Positions 22,894-35,821 of a DNA stretch of 64,000 nucleotides are shown here, in pieces; within the stretch, counting starts at the first letter, position 1, and every line of letters begins with the position of its first letter. Position numbers and translations under genes: made by a program. The notes under the pieces are model-generated. The model had not been told where the DNA came from. It was given only the letters and a program-made list of their open reading frames with translations, and did no database searches. This DNA comes from Gordius sp. MW1 (taxonomy: Eukaryota; Nematomorpha; Gordioida; Gordea; Gordiidae). Location: positions 17,604,575 to 17,668,574 of the forward strand of contig OZ038533.1 in the NCBI GenBank assembly GCA_964036665.1, read 5' to 3'.

Positions 22894-22894
22894 T

Positions 22895-24622
22895 AATAAT
22901 ATAAAATAAAAGGTTAATCTTATTTAACTAAATATTCCTATTTTTGTTTATTTTTCATCATCTCCTTATTTATAAGACTTTTTATATCCACTTATTTAAA
23001 AATCACAAGTTGTATGAATAAATAACGAACAGAAGTTAATATTGATTAGTAGAGTTAAATAATAATAAATTGATAAACATCTCAAAAAACAATACAAAAT
23101 AAAAAAGTTATTGAAATAATTCTGGTGGATGAAGCCGCCCTGGTTAGGGTACTGACCGGGGAGGCCATGACCTAAATGAGGAGGATACCCTAGAATGGGT
23201 CAACCCGATCCGAGACTTTGGCTCATTTAATAATTTTTAATCCAGAATCTTTTTATAACAAATAGAAGGTTAGTAAAACAATCTTTTTTTTGAAAATTGT
23301 GAGATTATATTCTCAATTTTTAAAGCATACCTTTAAAGTTATGATTAAAGTAGCTGTTCAAAAAAGTATTATAATTCATAAACATTTATTTTTTTACCGT
23401 TAAAGAAAAATATGTCTACCTTAAAGTTAATTCATTACAGAAAAAGTAGATTGGTTAATTAATAGCAATCATTAAAATTACCTCTAGAAAATAAGTTGAT
23501 TATTCATGTGGCAAAATGATTATCGTGTTGCTTGAAAGATGACAGCTAAAAAGATGGCTGGCCGGGCTTGGGGTCGGGTTAACCCGAAAATCAAAGTGCT
23601 CACATCTGCTTGGGCAAAATAAAAATTAAAACATCTGACCTGGGCCGAGAGCGATCCAATATAAAGGAAATTTGCAGGGCTCTCTACCAAATATAGCACC
23701 GCTAATACATCTAGGCCATGCTTGAATATTAACTCTTTCTATTTTTTTTTTAATATATTTTTCTTACTTTAACGTCATTCACAATTACATTTTCCAGCAA
23801 TCTTTTATATTTCTTACCACTATTATAAATTGCCCTTCTAATTGCTTGTGAAGATCGATTGAAGATGTGCTAAAATTTCAGAGATCTTTTATAGTCTAAA
23901 TGGTAAAAAAATGGGTAAATAAATAAAAACGATATTTGATTGCATTTGCTATTTTTTATCTATTCACTTTTATGTAGGAATAAAAAATTAGATCTTATTT
24001 CTATTAAAGATGTTCTGCATTTTTACAATCATATAATTTGGATTTTATTTTATGATGCAAATTTTGGTTGTATGGAATTCAAATGCATAAAACGGGTTAG
24101 ATATATGTTTGAGTAAATTACTAATTTATTGTAGTCTTGTTTGAGTTCTAATATTGACTTGAATCATTTTTACCTCAGACATAACATTAATCAAAATAAA
24201 GTAATATATAGAATACCGATTAATAAAATACACGGTTTTTCTCGAGGTATTTTTTTAATTATTATACACGTAGTGCTGCTTATAGAAATGTAAAAGTTAA
24301 ATCTTAAACTTCTAGTATTTTAGGTTTACTTAAATACAATTTTATATATCTTATGATTCTAACCAGTGCCGGACATAAGTGCCGGACATAAGTCAAATTC
24401 CATGCCCTATGATTTAAAAATAAACTAATTTATTTTACTGGAGTATTATTAAGAGTTAAAAAAATTAACTCTATGACTTATTATATAAAAATTATAGTAG
24501 GGAAATTGGGGGTTTCTTAGGGGAATCTCAGCCTAAGGAGTAGGACGACAATTGGCTAAAAATTTGGAGTCAGGTCGAAGTACCATATTTTCCAAATAAG
24601 GAGTAATCATATGTAACTGCAA
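22895..24622. other. AT-rich region upstream of MED25
   Basis: The region is mostly AT-rich. Near 23560-23692 a GGGTCGGGTTAACCCG strip ends in GCAGGGCTCTCTA, whose complement TAGAGAGCCCTGC looks like a hAT MITE end. A similar GC-rich strip lies at 23125-23225. No promoter motif could be assigned to MED25. Confidence 0.4.
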
Positions 24623-27600
24623 ATGGTTATAATAGCAGAGAATAAGTTGGAGGTAGTGTTATTATTGGAATCTTCCAATGTTGTGAAGAAATACAAAAGT
24701 TACATAGTCGAAAATTATGTTAAAGAAATTTTAAAGTTAGTTTTATAATTTTAATTTTTAACTCAATATTTCTATAGCAATTTGATCCATTCATCTGCCG
24801 AGGACAATGTAATTACATACCTTAATTTTTTAATTGATTTAGACAAGCTATAATTTAAGTTTGATAAGTTTTCATGAAAGATTATCTCCCACTTTGTGTC
24901 CTATTAAAATGGTGGAATGTGGCTCTAATATAAATTATATGTATCATAAGTTAGAAAAACTGAAGTAAAGTTCATCAACATTTATTAAATTAGATCTTAG
25001 TTATGAAGGAACTTCCTCAATACACGCCTTAACAGAAGCTTTTAAGGCAGCCTTTAGTATTTTTGATGCAGCTAATACCATTGATAAAAAAATGGCATTA
25101 AAGTGAATTTTTAAAAATCATTTATGTACATTGTATAAAATTGAAAACAGTAATAGAATTTGCATTCTTATATGTTCACAAATTCCTGAAGATGACCCAA
25201 GTTTGAGTCTTTTAAGACTCAATGATCTAACATTGAACAAGATTTTTCAAAAAATTAAAGAGGTGCTTATATTTCTTATCAAGCTCTAAATATTTCTAAA
25301 ATCATAGTTACATATACTTTAAATTTTATAGAAAAATATAATGGTCAATGTTGTGAGCCCAAAGAGGGAAGAAAGTATCAAAAACTTTTGTGAAAAAGTA
25401 ATATTTTTGTATTCATTACAACATGTAATAGGTAAAAATGGGCCCAAATGATTTAAAAGCCCATATGTTTTATAATACTTCTCCATCACAAGATGATAGG
25501 TTTGTTTGCTTCATTCAAGGCATCTTTATTTCTGGTATAAACATATTTTTACTATTGTTATATAATTATAGAAAAACTTGTTAGAGGAACTAGCCTTGGC
25601 AACCAGCAACCTATATTAAATAATACAGTTCTGCCTTATTTGCCATCACAAGCATCAGATATTTCTAATGCTCAAAGTAAAATACTTTTGTTTTTTTTTG
25701 TAAATAAACTTTTTTAGGCAATGATGATGGCTTTATAAATAAACAGCACATTCCTATGCTTGAAACTAACATACAAGTAACTATTATCTATCTGAAACTT
25801 TAATTTGGAAATACCTTGTATTTTCGAATACGATACAAGTTATTTAATTGAACATTTTTTTCAGTGATTGTTTAATTAAGTATGAATAGTTTAGGTATGC
25901 TGAAATAGCTATTTCATTTTTAGTGTGATATTTTCATTTTTGATTAAATTTTTAATTATTATATGTCAACCATTCTTTTGTCATTCAAACTTAAATGGTC
26001 AAAGTTGATGGTTTAAAAGTGAACATTAAACAAAATATTAAATTATTTGTGACAACCAACATCAACGGCATAACATAATAATACTTTTTATTTCGTTTAA
26101 AAAAAATATATTGAATTTTTTGACATTATTATTATGCATTTATCAATTCATCTAATTCTTGATATTTAAATTTTTGTTTTAAATTTGTAATAGGTTAAAA
26201 GTGAATACACTTCACCGTTCCAACAAAGTATGTGATGATAACAACATTAAAACTTATACCCCTAAATCTTTGAAAACTTTTATTTCCAATTTTTTAGTCA
26301 TGTTTATAAGGTTAATTACCCTTGTTTTTACACAATTTTTAAAGTAAGTTTCAGATTTAGGTGTCTTATGGACTTAGACACTGCAAAGTGTTAATTTTCA
26401 AATAAACTATAGTAAATGTTAGCAGTGGTCCATATTCTTTAAGACCAGTTTTTTCAGGTTCAAATAGGCCCAATAGGTCACTGTCTAACTATCTGTGATG
26501 CAAAATTTAAAATTTACTGATATCTATCAATCTTTTAAAGTATGTATTAACATATCTTTAATTATTCTACAAAAGCTTGAGTAAAACCTATTTTATATCC
26601 TAACTCCATCGGCTTAGGGGAATTTAAGGGCTGAGTAAAGGAAGGGGGGGGGCAGTGATAAAATGTTGAAATTGATTAAAGGAGATGGAAAATGGATTGA
26701 TTTAATCCAATTTTAACCTTATTTTAGGCAAATTTTATGAGATTTTTTTGATTTAAGGTGGGAGCCATTTAAAATTTTAAGCATTTAAGAGTTTAAATTT
26801 TCTGCAGTGTTAAATGAAGTTTTGATTATAGTAACACATAGTTAATAAGGTTTCCACACACACGATTAGGTCCCATTGCGATAACCAACCCAGGCTCACA
26901 GAGTATTAGTCAATACGGACAACCTCAATCTATACTATCGATGAACAACGCTCAGTTTCAGTCTCCACAAAGTGGAGCTTCACCCTATGCCCCCTCTCAA
27001 GGGGTAGACCCTGGGTATAGACAACAACCAACTCCCAACCAGGCACCTATCAATCAAATCTGTCAACAACCCCAATCGGCCCAGGCACAAAGTAGGACAC
27101 CCCCCCCCCTTTCTCAGCTAGCCATACTAAGTAGTGTCCTGGGTTTTGTTTAGGCGACCTTTGGTGTTGGTCGATTACACAAAGCCGGACCAACAATTTT
27201 TGGTCTGTTTTTGTATTAGGCATAGTCGAAATTTAGAAGAAGAGACCATAAGATTTTGGTGATCTTTGACTTTTTTGAGTCGGCCACTAGTCTTAGTTCA
27301 ACCAAGGGTCGACTAAACAAAGCCTTTTAAAACACTACACCAAATCTTGAATTTAATGTTATTACGGTGTGGTCAATGTAATGAATGATTTATAGTGGAA
27401 AATATATAGAATACCAATTGCTACAAACGTATGCGGGCGAAATGTATGACTAGTGATAAAACGGCCCCCCCCAGGTGTCTGCTAAAGTGATATTATGGTG
27501 TACTCAAAATAGTTATACCAGTAGTACTATTCTCCTATCTTTCTGAGGACTTTCAATGTGGGCGTGGTGCAAACCGATCACTAGTGTATTCTTTTATCGT

Positions 27601-30600
27601 AGAGACATGTGTTGTAAAAACGGAGCGGTGTTGTTTGGTCGACCTTTAGTCGACAAAACATAAACAGACCACAAGTTTTTTTTAGTGTTTTTCTTAGTCG
27701 CATAAATAGCCCAAACATTTTTTCGTGAAACCTTCCGTCTGTTTTTGTTTAATCGACTAAAACCAAATGTCGACCAAACAAAACCCAGCCGTTCTTACAA
27801 CACTCCTTAGGAGGTGTTAGCTCGTTGTTATTGTTAGCAACACGCTGTGTACTGTGCTCTCCAGTGATGATATGTGAAAATAATCTAAGCTGCTCCACAA
27901 ATGTAGTTACAAAATACTACCCACGTGGCGGTAAATGACAACGCTCGCCCATAATATGGGAGGAAATCAGTATAAAAAGGACCCTACACTAGGGACGCGC
28001 TTCTCACGATAGACTCTTTTGATGGTGACGGTTTTGAGCAAAAACGGCTGAGCTTTGTTTGGTCGACCTTTGGTTCAACTAATACTAATGGTCGACCCTG
28101 GTCTGTTTCTCAAATTTTGACTAAGCTTGGAGGTCGACTAAGCATAAACAGACCATACTTAAATCTGTTTTGACTTAGTCAACTAAAACCGAAGGTCCCC
28201 ACAGATCTTACAACACTTAAGTCTATTTACTCCTTGTAACAGCGTAGTTTACATAAGGCGCGCTAGATAACATCAGTAATGACGAATAATAAGTTATGTT
28301 AAAAATGGCCGATACACTCAAACGAAAAAGTTAAATATGATTTGTATTGGATTTTTGCAGGGTCACAAATACAGGCTCAGCAGCAAACGTACGTTAATCC
28401 AAACAGTCAAATGGCTTTGGATCAAAGTGGGGTCAATAGGACCCCATATCAACAACAGCAACAACAGCAGTATCCTAATAGCGTGAGTTCTGCCACTCCT
28501 TCGCCCTCTTATAACCCCGCCGTGAGTGTAAAACAAGAATTTATCCAACCCGAAATGGCTGGTCAACAGTTGAATCAATCAACCGGACAAAGTAATGCAT
28601 CATTACGTTCAAAAAAAATTTTATTTCCTTTCAATTTACGAAGTTTATATTTTATATTAAAGGTTTTCTTGTAACTGCTAGTTTTTTAAAGATTATCAAC
28701 TGTAAAGAAATGATAATTTTTTATAATTTTAGCCATAATTATAATAAATTTTGAATAATTTTTAAATATAACGGTGGGGGCAGTCGACCCTCCCTGCCAC
28801 TCCCCGGCTACGCCTATGAATACCAGTGTATTTTTTACTCCTTCATAAAAGATGCATACTCTCAACAGCCCCAACAAAATCAATCGGCAGCAGCACAACA
28901 AGCGCGTCCCTTGAGCGCCACCACCCCGGCTCGGGTCCTTTGGTCGGGTCTTTTGCAGTGGCAGGAAAAGCAGAGACCAGATGCTAGCAATATAAACAAC
29001 GCTAACCCTTCTAATGCAACGCCGCCCATAACTACCCATTCTCTCATGTGTAGAGTTTCTCCCATGCCCGGATTCGAAGATTTGTATTAACTTTATAATT
29101 TACTCTAAATTTCAGAGAGAAAAAAATTATTTTAATTGCTACGCAATTTATGGGCTCGATTTGGGTTGTCCGTCCCGTCCTGTCCAACTTTAATTTTTCA
29201 ATAACTGTGGACTTATGCTTCTTTAAAAGACTTTTATTTGGCTTTCGCAAATAGACTAGTCGTATTTTGCTTTTTACATATTAATTGCTTTTTAATATTA
29301 ATAGTCCTTTTTTTGGAAACTTATGCGGGTTTAGAATTGCTGTGGAGACTTATGCTTCTGGGAAAAAGAGTAGCTAATGACCGCTAGCTGGCTTTAATTT
29401 TTTCGACCTCGCTCGTGCCCAAATTTTTGTTATTGGTCCCGATTGACTACCTTTATATGTATATTTTTTGGCAACTTGTCTAGGCCGTTCGTTGCATTAT
29501 AATCACTTGCAAATTAATGATGACCGTTGCTTATAAATACACCGATTTAGATCAATCGCGAATTTAAGTATAATGAAAAAGTTATGTTTCTCAGTATTGT
29601 CTTATGCCCCAATTCCTAATATTTTAGCGAAATCGAGCTGCTTACTAAGATGAATCTTCCAAATATTGCATTGGTTTTGATTCCAATTCGAAGACCCTTA
29701 AGTTTGGAGTGTGCTGAAACTTAAGATAGTATACTTTAATAACATTCTGTACAACCTTTTAATACCATTTTTGGGTATTAATCTTTGGTAACTATCATTT
29801 TTTGCTTTCAAGGAAAACTAACTCTTGGCCTCAAAATTTGTTGATGCAAGCCATTCAACAAGACATCATCCACAAACTTGGTCATATGTTTCGAAATGCT
29901 AAAACTCTTACGCTCACGTTCCCGAACCAAGAAGATACCAATTCGTTTTTGGCCCTCAACCGTTTACTCACTAACAATATGGTATATGAAAGGGCTTGTT
30001 TTTTTAATGCTTAAAATATGAGATGCTAGGCAAAAAATTTAAAATTTTTAACAGTGTATATCAAGTTTTTCATCTGATTTATCTGATTTTTCTGATTGTA
30101 AAAAGTAAAATAATAGGTGATTTCTACTGTTTAACACTAATGCAGTTTTCAGTAACACGGACTTCTTTTTAAGGAACGAAGAATATGATGTCATCACTGA
30201 TTTTCTCCGCCTCAATGTTGAAACGTGTAAACACAGCACAAGAATACACACGTCAATGCATGCAAAATTGTTCAACAAACCGTTTTTAGTTTAGATATTT
30301 TTTTAAAGAATGGGCAATAAACTAAGTTTTCAACATAATGCCATATTAAATTAAGCCATTCATCATTTGAGTTTCTCATAATTTTTATCGTGCAATTATT
30401 ACATTATAATTACTACAGGCCGGTTGCATCATGTTCCCCACCACCGTACCCGATATCAGGGTCATGATCCTGCTGTACAGCGTTAAAAAGAAATCTTACA
30501 TCGGTCTGATTCCATTGGATCAGGGTGAATTTGTGAATAATATAAGGAAATTGTTGGCTGCCAAGCGTGAACAACAAACATCGACCCAACCGGGCCCACA

Positions 30601-33352
30601 ACAGGGACCACAGGTTATAAAAAATTAAAATGAGCCCACACTAGTCAAATTTAATTATTTGCCGAAATTTCGATGCCTTGGTTATCTTGGGTTTAATTTT
30701 TTTTATGGTTAAAAAGTTTATTTTCACGAAACAAAGTTACATAAGTAAGCGAAATACAAAAATAAAGACCGATTAGTTAAATACATAGATCTATATCATT
30801 ATCTTCTAAAATGGGCCATGAGTCGGCAAAGGATTTAAAGTTGTATCGTACAACAAGAATCCCTAGTTGTTGCCTGAGTAAAAAGGACGCAGAAATTTTA
30901 GATTTTGGTGATTGCCTGTTTAGTTCACAAAAAAGTCCTCATCATAATTACCCTGATCTCGTCTAGAAAATCTTAGTTTTTATCATTGGTTGTAAGAATT
31001 TTAAATGCTCAATATAGATTTTAGGGCGCATTAGCGCTACTAGACGGTGGCATTTAGACATTCTCAGTTCTTTAACCTAGGCAACGATAAGATATTTTGG
31101 TTATAATGAATATTAAAGGGTTTAAATGACAAAACTTTAATATATTAATAGGTCCCATCATAATCACTCTTATTTCATTTAAATGATGGTTGATTTTCGC
31201 TTAATACAGTTTTTAAGGTGCATTAGTGCAAGTGTTGTAAAAGCGGCTGGGGTTTGTTCGGTCGACCCGTCGAATCTTGTCTTTTTTTCAAATTTCGACT
31301 AAGCCTAGATGTCGACTAGGAAAAACCCAAAAAATTTTAGGGTGTGTTACTTAGTTGACTAAAACCAAAGGTCAACCTAAAAACCCATCCGTTTTTACAA
31401 CAATTACTACTAGACGGTGACATTTAGAGATCGAGACCTCTTTGGCTACATATATATATTTTAGGAATTATGAAATGATGATCTAATCCTATCAACATGA
31501 GAAATCATGTTAAAATTCGTTAAATATTTTTAAAAGGCTCAATCATCTCAGATGGTTGTTAGTCATCAAGGGTATCAACAGCATTCCAGTAACATGATGG
31601 AACAACAGATGCAACAATCGCATCAAGCTAGCCATATATCAAGTTCAGCATTAATGCAACAACAACAACAACACCAGCAATCGGCTAATATGCCTCAAGC
31701 TGGACTTTCCACCTATGGAGCTCCCCCTAATCAGCAACAGCAATCCCAAATGGGCAATATGATGGCATCTGCTAGTAATTTCGTCTAATTATTATTCCCT
31801 CTATTCGATCAATTATGTTGTTTTCGAAATTTAGTTTTAAACTACGTAGGGAAGTTAAAGTTTGAGATTTACCCTCTAAAACAATATTTTTCATAGATTT
31901 ATTTTTCTAACATTCCCGAAAATGAAAAAAGTAAAGTTAGGTGTTAAAAATGGTAAATTTGGCCTAGTTTTTCTCATCCGTTTAGTTTGTACAAAGTTGA
32001 CTTAAAAAAAATATTTTTGACTACAAGATTATCAGCAACCACAGCAACAGAGTTCAATGGGATCGGGTGCTTATGGAACAGGCCTACCAAATTACAACGC
32101 GGCTCGGATGCAAAGTCAAGTGAATATGAATCCTAGACCTAGTATGACCATGAGGCAAACGGTACCCGGCGGCCCGAATATGTATCAAAACCAACAACAA
32201 GCGTCCGTGCACCCTTCAGCTCAGCAAATGAATAAAGCGCAACTACCCCAGTCACAGGGGGGTATGTATCACCAGCAGCAAACTCAACATCAAAGCCATT
32301 CTATGAACCCTCAGCAAACTAATACCGTAAGTTAAGCTAGGTTTTCCTCTGTGCGCGTTAAATTTTGTATCATTACTGATGTTAAACAGTTGTGAATTTC
32401 ATCGTATGTTGTTGTAATGGCATAGCAAAAGCTCCCTATGTTGCCTAACATCCCTTCTGCCGCCCCCAATCTAAGGCAATCCTCTAACGTTCAGCAAGGT
32501 CACATGGGTTCGGGCAATAACCAACAACAACTTCGACAACTGCTTATGAACCCACAGGTAAGATATTGTTATAAAAGAGTTGCGTTTAAGTGGGCGAAAG
32601 TTATATAGCATTATTTGGTTTTTGTAACAATTGTGCTTCGTGACATCAATTTCATTTTTCTATTTCACTTTTAACATACACCTAAAATATTCGATGTTTT
32701 CCAGAATATTCTACGTTGTATATTTATATCATTAATGTGAGGATTACTATTGTTGGATTATCATATATGCCTCAGATTTTGTATTGAATGATAAACTATT
32801 CCAAACGTTATCATCGCCTTATGCCTAAGAATGTTTATATATCCAAGACTTACAATTAATGTCACATTGTATTTACCCATGGCTCTCTGCAGGGCTTTTA
32901 GTAATTAAGGACAAATTTAAACCTAAGATAACGGATCATTCGCCCATAAAATGTGTGTTTTGTCCTTATTTTACTCCTAATTTTTGAGTAATTGTTTAAA
33001 CCTTCACCGTATAACTTAGGCGCCTCCGCGGAATGCTATGCTATTGCACGGAAACTACCAACAGGGAAATCCTATGATAAATAACCCTGCGAATAATCAA
33101 GGCTACGGTGGTGGCTCCAGAATGACTGGTCAACATCAAAACGTGTCCTATCAACATAATCAATCTGCCCCGAGAGCCACAAACATTAATCAAATTTATG
33201 GAAGCACCTCCGGTCTTAACTCGGCAAATTTTGGGCAAAATCAGCAACAGGGAACTAATATGGGTATGATAGGAAATTTGAATCAAGGCGGAACTGGAAA
33301 TACAGCCAGTAACAACCAAATTTTGGACAATTTGATGGATATTATACAATGA
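24623..33352 (+). CDS. MED25: Mediator complex subunit 25 (19 exons)
   Basis: MED25 couples activators to RNA polymerase II through the Mediator complex in the nucleus. Exons: 24623-24735, 24778-24808, 24843-24964, 25001-25102, 25151-25262, 25332-25397, 25432-25534, 25572-25676, 25718-25776, 26194-26227, 26870-27091, 28361-28591, 28852-29083, 29813-29981, 30419-30613, 31537-31774, 32028-32326, 32426-32557, 33020-33352. All junctions are GT-AG and in phase, giving about 965 residues. Residues 1-215 are the vWA domain (LEVVLLLESSN, YNLSLISF, RICILICS, VVSPKREES, SQDDRF). About 460-630 is the ACID/PTOV domain (VLWSGLLQWQEK, LKTNSWPQNLLMQ, AGCIMFP, KKKSYIGLIPLDQGEFVN). Q-rich stretches flank it. 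LRQLL lies at 847-851, and the end ILDNLMDIIQ fits the family's conserved C-terminus. It is longer than human MED25 (747). The start Met precedes the first vWA strand. Exon 16 could instead start at 31552. Confidence 0.95.
27121..27345. mobile_element. MITE of the GGTCGACC family in MED25 intron 11
   Basis: The start TGTCCTGGGTTTTGTTTAGG and the end AAACAAAGCCTTTTAAAACAC are roughly inverted. The interior has GGTCGA and GTCGACTAA motifs shared with copies at 27608, 28045 and 31237. This is the most diverged copy. Confidence 0.5.
27608..27805. mobile_element. MITE of the GGTCGACC family in MED25 intron 11
   Basis: The left end TGTTGTAAAAACGG runs into TTGTTTGGTCGACCTTTAG. The right end is GGTCGACCAAACAAAACCC with CCGTTCTTACAACA. 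The terminal inverted repeats are about 40 bases. Confidence 0.8.
28045..28215. mobile_element. MITE of the GGTCGACC family in MED25 intron 11
   Basis: It begins AAAACGGCTGAGCTTTGTTT then GGTCGACCTTTGGTT, and ends AACTAAAACCGAAGG then TCTTACAACAC. It lies just upstream of exon 12. Confidence 0.65.
28592..28851. mobile_element. MED25 intron 12 with a GGCGTAGCC-family MITE end
   Basis: GTGGGGGCAGTCGACCCTCC followed by CCCCGGCTACGCCTATG at 28802-28818 is a right end of the GGCGTAGCC MITE family. The left end is not clear. It stops about 30 bases before exon 13. Confidence 0.5.
29084..29812. other. MED25 intron 13 with a satellite-related piece
   Basis: Near 29130-29190 the text AATTGCTACGCAATTTATGG, then GGGCTCG and GTCCGTCC, matches the start of the compound satellite block near 17845. 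The remainder shows no feature apart from splice sites. Confidence 0.5.
31237..31402. mobile_element. MITE of the GGTCGACC family in MED25 intron 15
   Basis: The ends TGTTGTAAAAGCGGCTGGGG and ACCCATCCGTTTTTACAACA are inverted. It interrupts a sequence otherwise repeated nearby: GGTGCATTAGTGC before and TACTAGACGGTGACATTTAG after resemble the uninterrupted text at 31028-31055. Confidence 0.8.
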
Positions 33353-33599
33353 AAAATTAGGGGAAAATATATGCGTGATTTTATGCATTAAATTATAAAT
33401 CTGTTATTACATAATTGGTCAATATGTTCAAATCCGTGTCTGTATGAAAATTCAATGCGAATTATTGTTTATCTTTTACATAAATTATTGCTTATAAGGG
33501 GTATGTTTTGCCCTGTTATTAAAAATGGTCACTTCTATGATGACATTTGTCTTGCACAAATTGAGACAGATGTATGATTTCTAAAATAAGGTTATCACT

Positions 33600-33815
33600 T
33601 CACTTGGGGGATGGAGCAATTTGATAATGCTAAGAGAGACGAATGATGTAAATCGAAAAATACTGAACATGGTGGTACCGGGGAAGAGAAGAAGAGGACA
33701 ACGTGAACAAAGTTATGAAGAAGATTATCAGGTAATGACACTTACCCCCATCAAGATGGAAGAAACCATCAAAACAAACCCCACGACTGTGTGCCCATAT
33801 ACTTGATAAAGAATA
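33600..33815 (+). pseudogene. RTE-like LINE 3' fragment
   Basis: It codes LRETNDVNRKILNMVVPGKR and then a basic tract, the C-terminal tail of the same LINE as at 14040 and 51980. It ends with CCCCACGACTGTG and ACTTGATAAAGAA, the LINE 3' terminus. It lies 250 bases past the MED25 stop. Confidence 0.8.
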
Positions 33816-35659
33816 AGAACAAGCTGCGTTTTTAGAACAGACAAACTTGAAGCTAAAAAGCATAGACAATTAATATGTGCAGTTCCTCCATTATCAGGCA
33901 ACCATCCAATAAAATTCTTAGTGATTAAATTAAAATAAATTTTAAGAATCATTAAGTACAAAAGTTTAAATTATTCATTTCGGAATATATTTATGACACA
34001 CCTAATTATGTAACCAATGTATAAACCTGCACTTTTTAAATTATAACAAGCTATTTAACTCAGGACCATCGAGGAGATATTATAAGCTACATGGCAAGAT
34101 TAAGGTCAATTTCTGATTAAAATATTTCTATATAATTAAAAATCAAAGCTCATTAGAGCAAGCATTTATGATACTAAACTAATAAAATATTTTTATTTCT
34201 TATGGGAAATACAATCAAATAAAAAAATGACAAAATAATACAATACATAAAAAACCTCATAAGCGCGAATCGCCCGAATCTTGTCATGCTGCCTGCCCGG
34301 GCCTACTCGAAATCTAAATTTACGATAGTTGCCTTCCCGATCCGTAGTCCAAGCGGGCCCGGCAGCGCGAACTCTTATGGTCTTGGATCATTATTATATT
34401 ACAAATATAAATGTTTCAGAAATAATTTTGGCAGTTCCTCCCTTCTTGACAAAATCCTGGCTACGCGCATGCTAATTGCTAAGTACGCATTTTTAATAAT
34501 AAACTAGTTGTATTAAGGAAATGTCCTTCAGTACTGAATAGTATACTACCAATATTTAAAAAAATATGAATTTGAAAATATCAAAAGGCTTAATATAAAT
34601 ATAAACTAATGGTTGTCAACTTTAATGATATAAGAAGCGTTACAAATTTTAACTTATCGTCGAATAATTATGAGATATGCGTTAAGGTGGTCGCAATTAA
34701 GAGATGATAATCAAACGTAAGTCATGTAAGTCAACAGCTACTCCAAAATTTGTTGGCGTAAAATTGATACTCAGAAAATGGAGGGTGAAAATTAAATGGC
34801 TATCAAAGTTCAATCATGCCGCTGGCAGAGGTAGTATGTCTTAGCGCTAGTTTTTGATGCGCCAAGGCTACGATTCTATAAACTGATTACAAAGCACGTC
34901 GGCTTAAGCAAGTGTTATGACGTATCTGTTGGGCTGTTTATATATCTGATCGCAAAGTCATGTATACCTTAAAAATGCATTAAATTTGGCGATAGGAGTA
35001 ACACCGGGAACAAAATGTATGCCAAGGTGCCTGAAAATCTTCTGATAGAGGCCCAGTGACCCATCCGCCCTAAGTTAACGGCCTTCGTGTATCACCCCTA
35101 AACCTTGCACGAATCGCCTTCTTATTGTAAGCAGAAGCCCTCCCTTGTCTGGAACTTGATTTCCTTATACCAGTTAACTTAATTACGATGGTAAATGGGT
35201 GCTAGGGACCCTTCCGAGTATATTGATAACCTGAGAAATGATAGAACTAGTTCAAATAAGGAACAATAAAGACCGTCGCTTGTGTTTTGCAGCTATAAAT
35301 GTAACTGGTAAATTGGTATAAGGAAAACCATCATACTAAGCAAGGCAGAGATTTTGCTAGGCTTAAAAAGGTGTTCCGTGCCAGGCTTAAAAAAATAGAC
35401 GAGAGGCAATTTGTCAACATAATGTAAGGGCAAGGTGGAGCACTAAGTGTCACCAAGCAAGTCTTAGGCACCTTAGCACGATTTTACCGTTTATTTCGTC
35501 TTCAAAAGCTAGAACTGTAAAGTGCAAATGACCTTACGATCCCGATTAAGAGCACCCGAGAAGCAATGGCAGGACTGATGCTCTGATCTAGCCAATGATT
35601 GGGTCTCCATATTATTTATTGTACAAACTGGATCGAGTTCGAAGCGTAACAACTTATCA
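33816..35659. other. Intergenic, mostly without recognisable features
   Basis: Between 34250 and 34470 a segment resembles copy A near 12180-12330 (CCCGGGCCTACTCGAAA, AAGCGGGCCCGGC) and ends in CCTGGCTACGCGCATG, a MITE-family terminus. The remainder holds no exon, RNA gene or repeat that I recognise. Confidence 0.45.
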
Positions 35660-35667
35660 CTTCCGAT

Positions 35668-35820
35668 CCTGGGCGTAGCCAAGGGGGGGGGGCAAGTTAG
35701 GGAAAAAAAATTTTTTAATGCAAAAACTTTGAAAAATTAAAAATTTTATGTTTTGCCCCCCTCTAATTGAATTTTTAAACGTTTTGCCCCCCCCTAATCC
35801 AAAACCTGGCTACGCTCATG
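35668..35820. mobile_element. MITE of the CATGGGCGTAGCC family with 8-base TSD
   Basis: The ends CCTGGGCGTAGCCA and TGGCTACGCTCATG are inverted. CTTCCGAT flanks both sides (35660-35667 and 35821-35828). The interior is a G run, an A/T tract and a C run. Confidence 0.9.
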
Positions 35821-35821
35821 C

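Noticed and set aside
25863-25900. Possible MED25 exon after TTTTTTTCAG near 25863
   Set aside because: The first codon after the phase-0 junction would be TGA, a stop.
26455-26475. Possible extra MED25 exon after a good acceptor (TTTTTTCAG) near 26456
   Set aside because: Using it breaks the reading frame into exon 11, while joining 26227 directly to 26870 keeps phase and sense.
28363-29250. Minus-strand ORFs over MED25 exons 12-13
   Set aside because: They are complements of real MED25 coding exons, whose + strand frame has clear homology and spliced phase.
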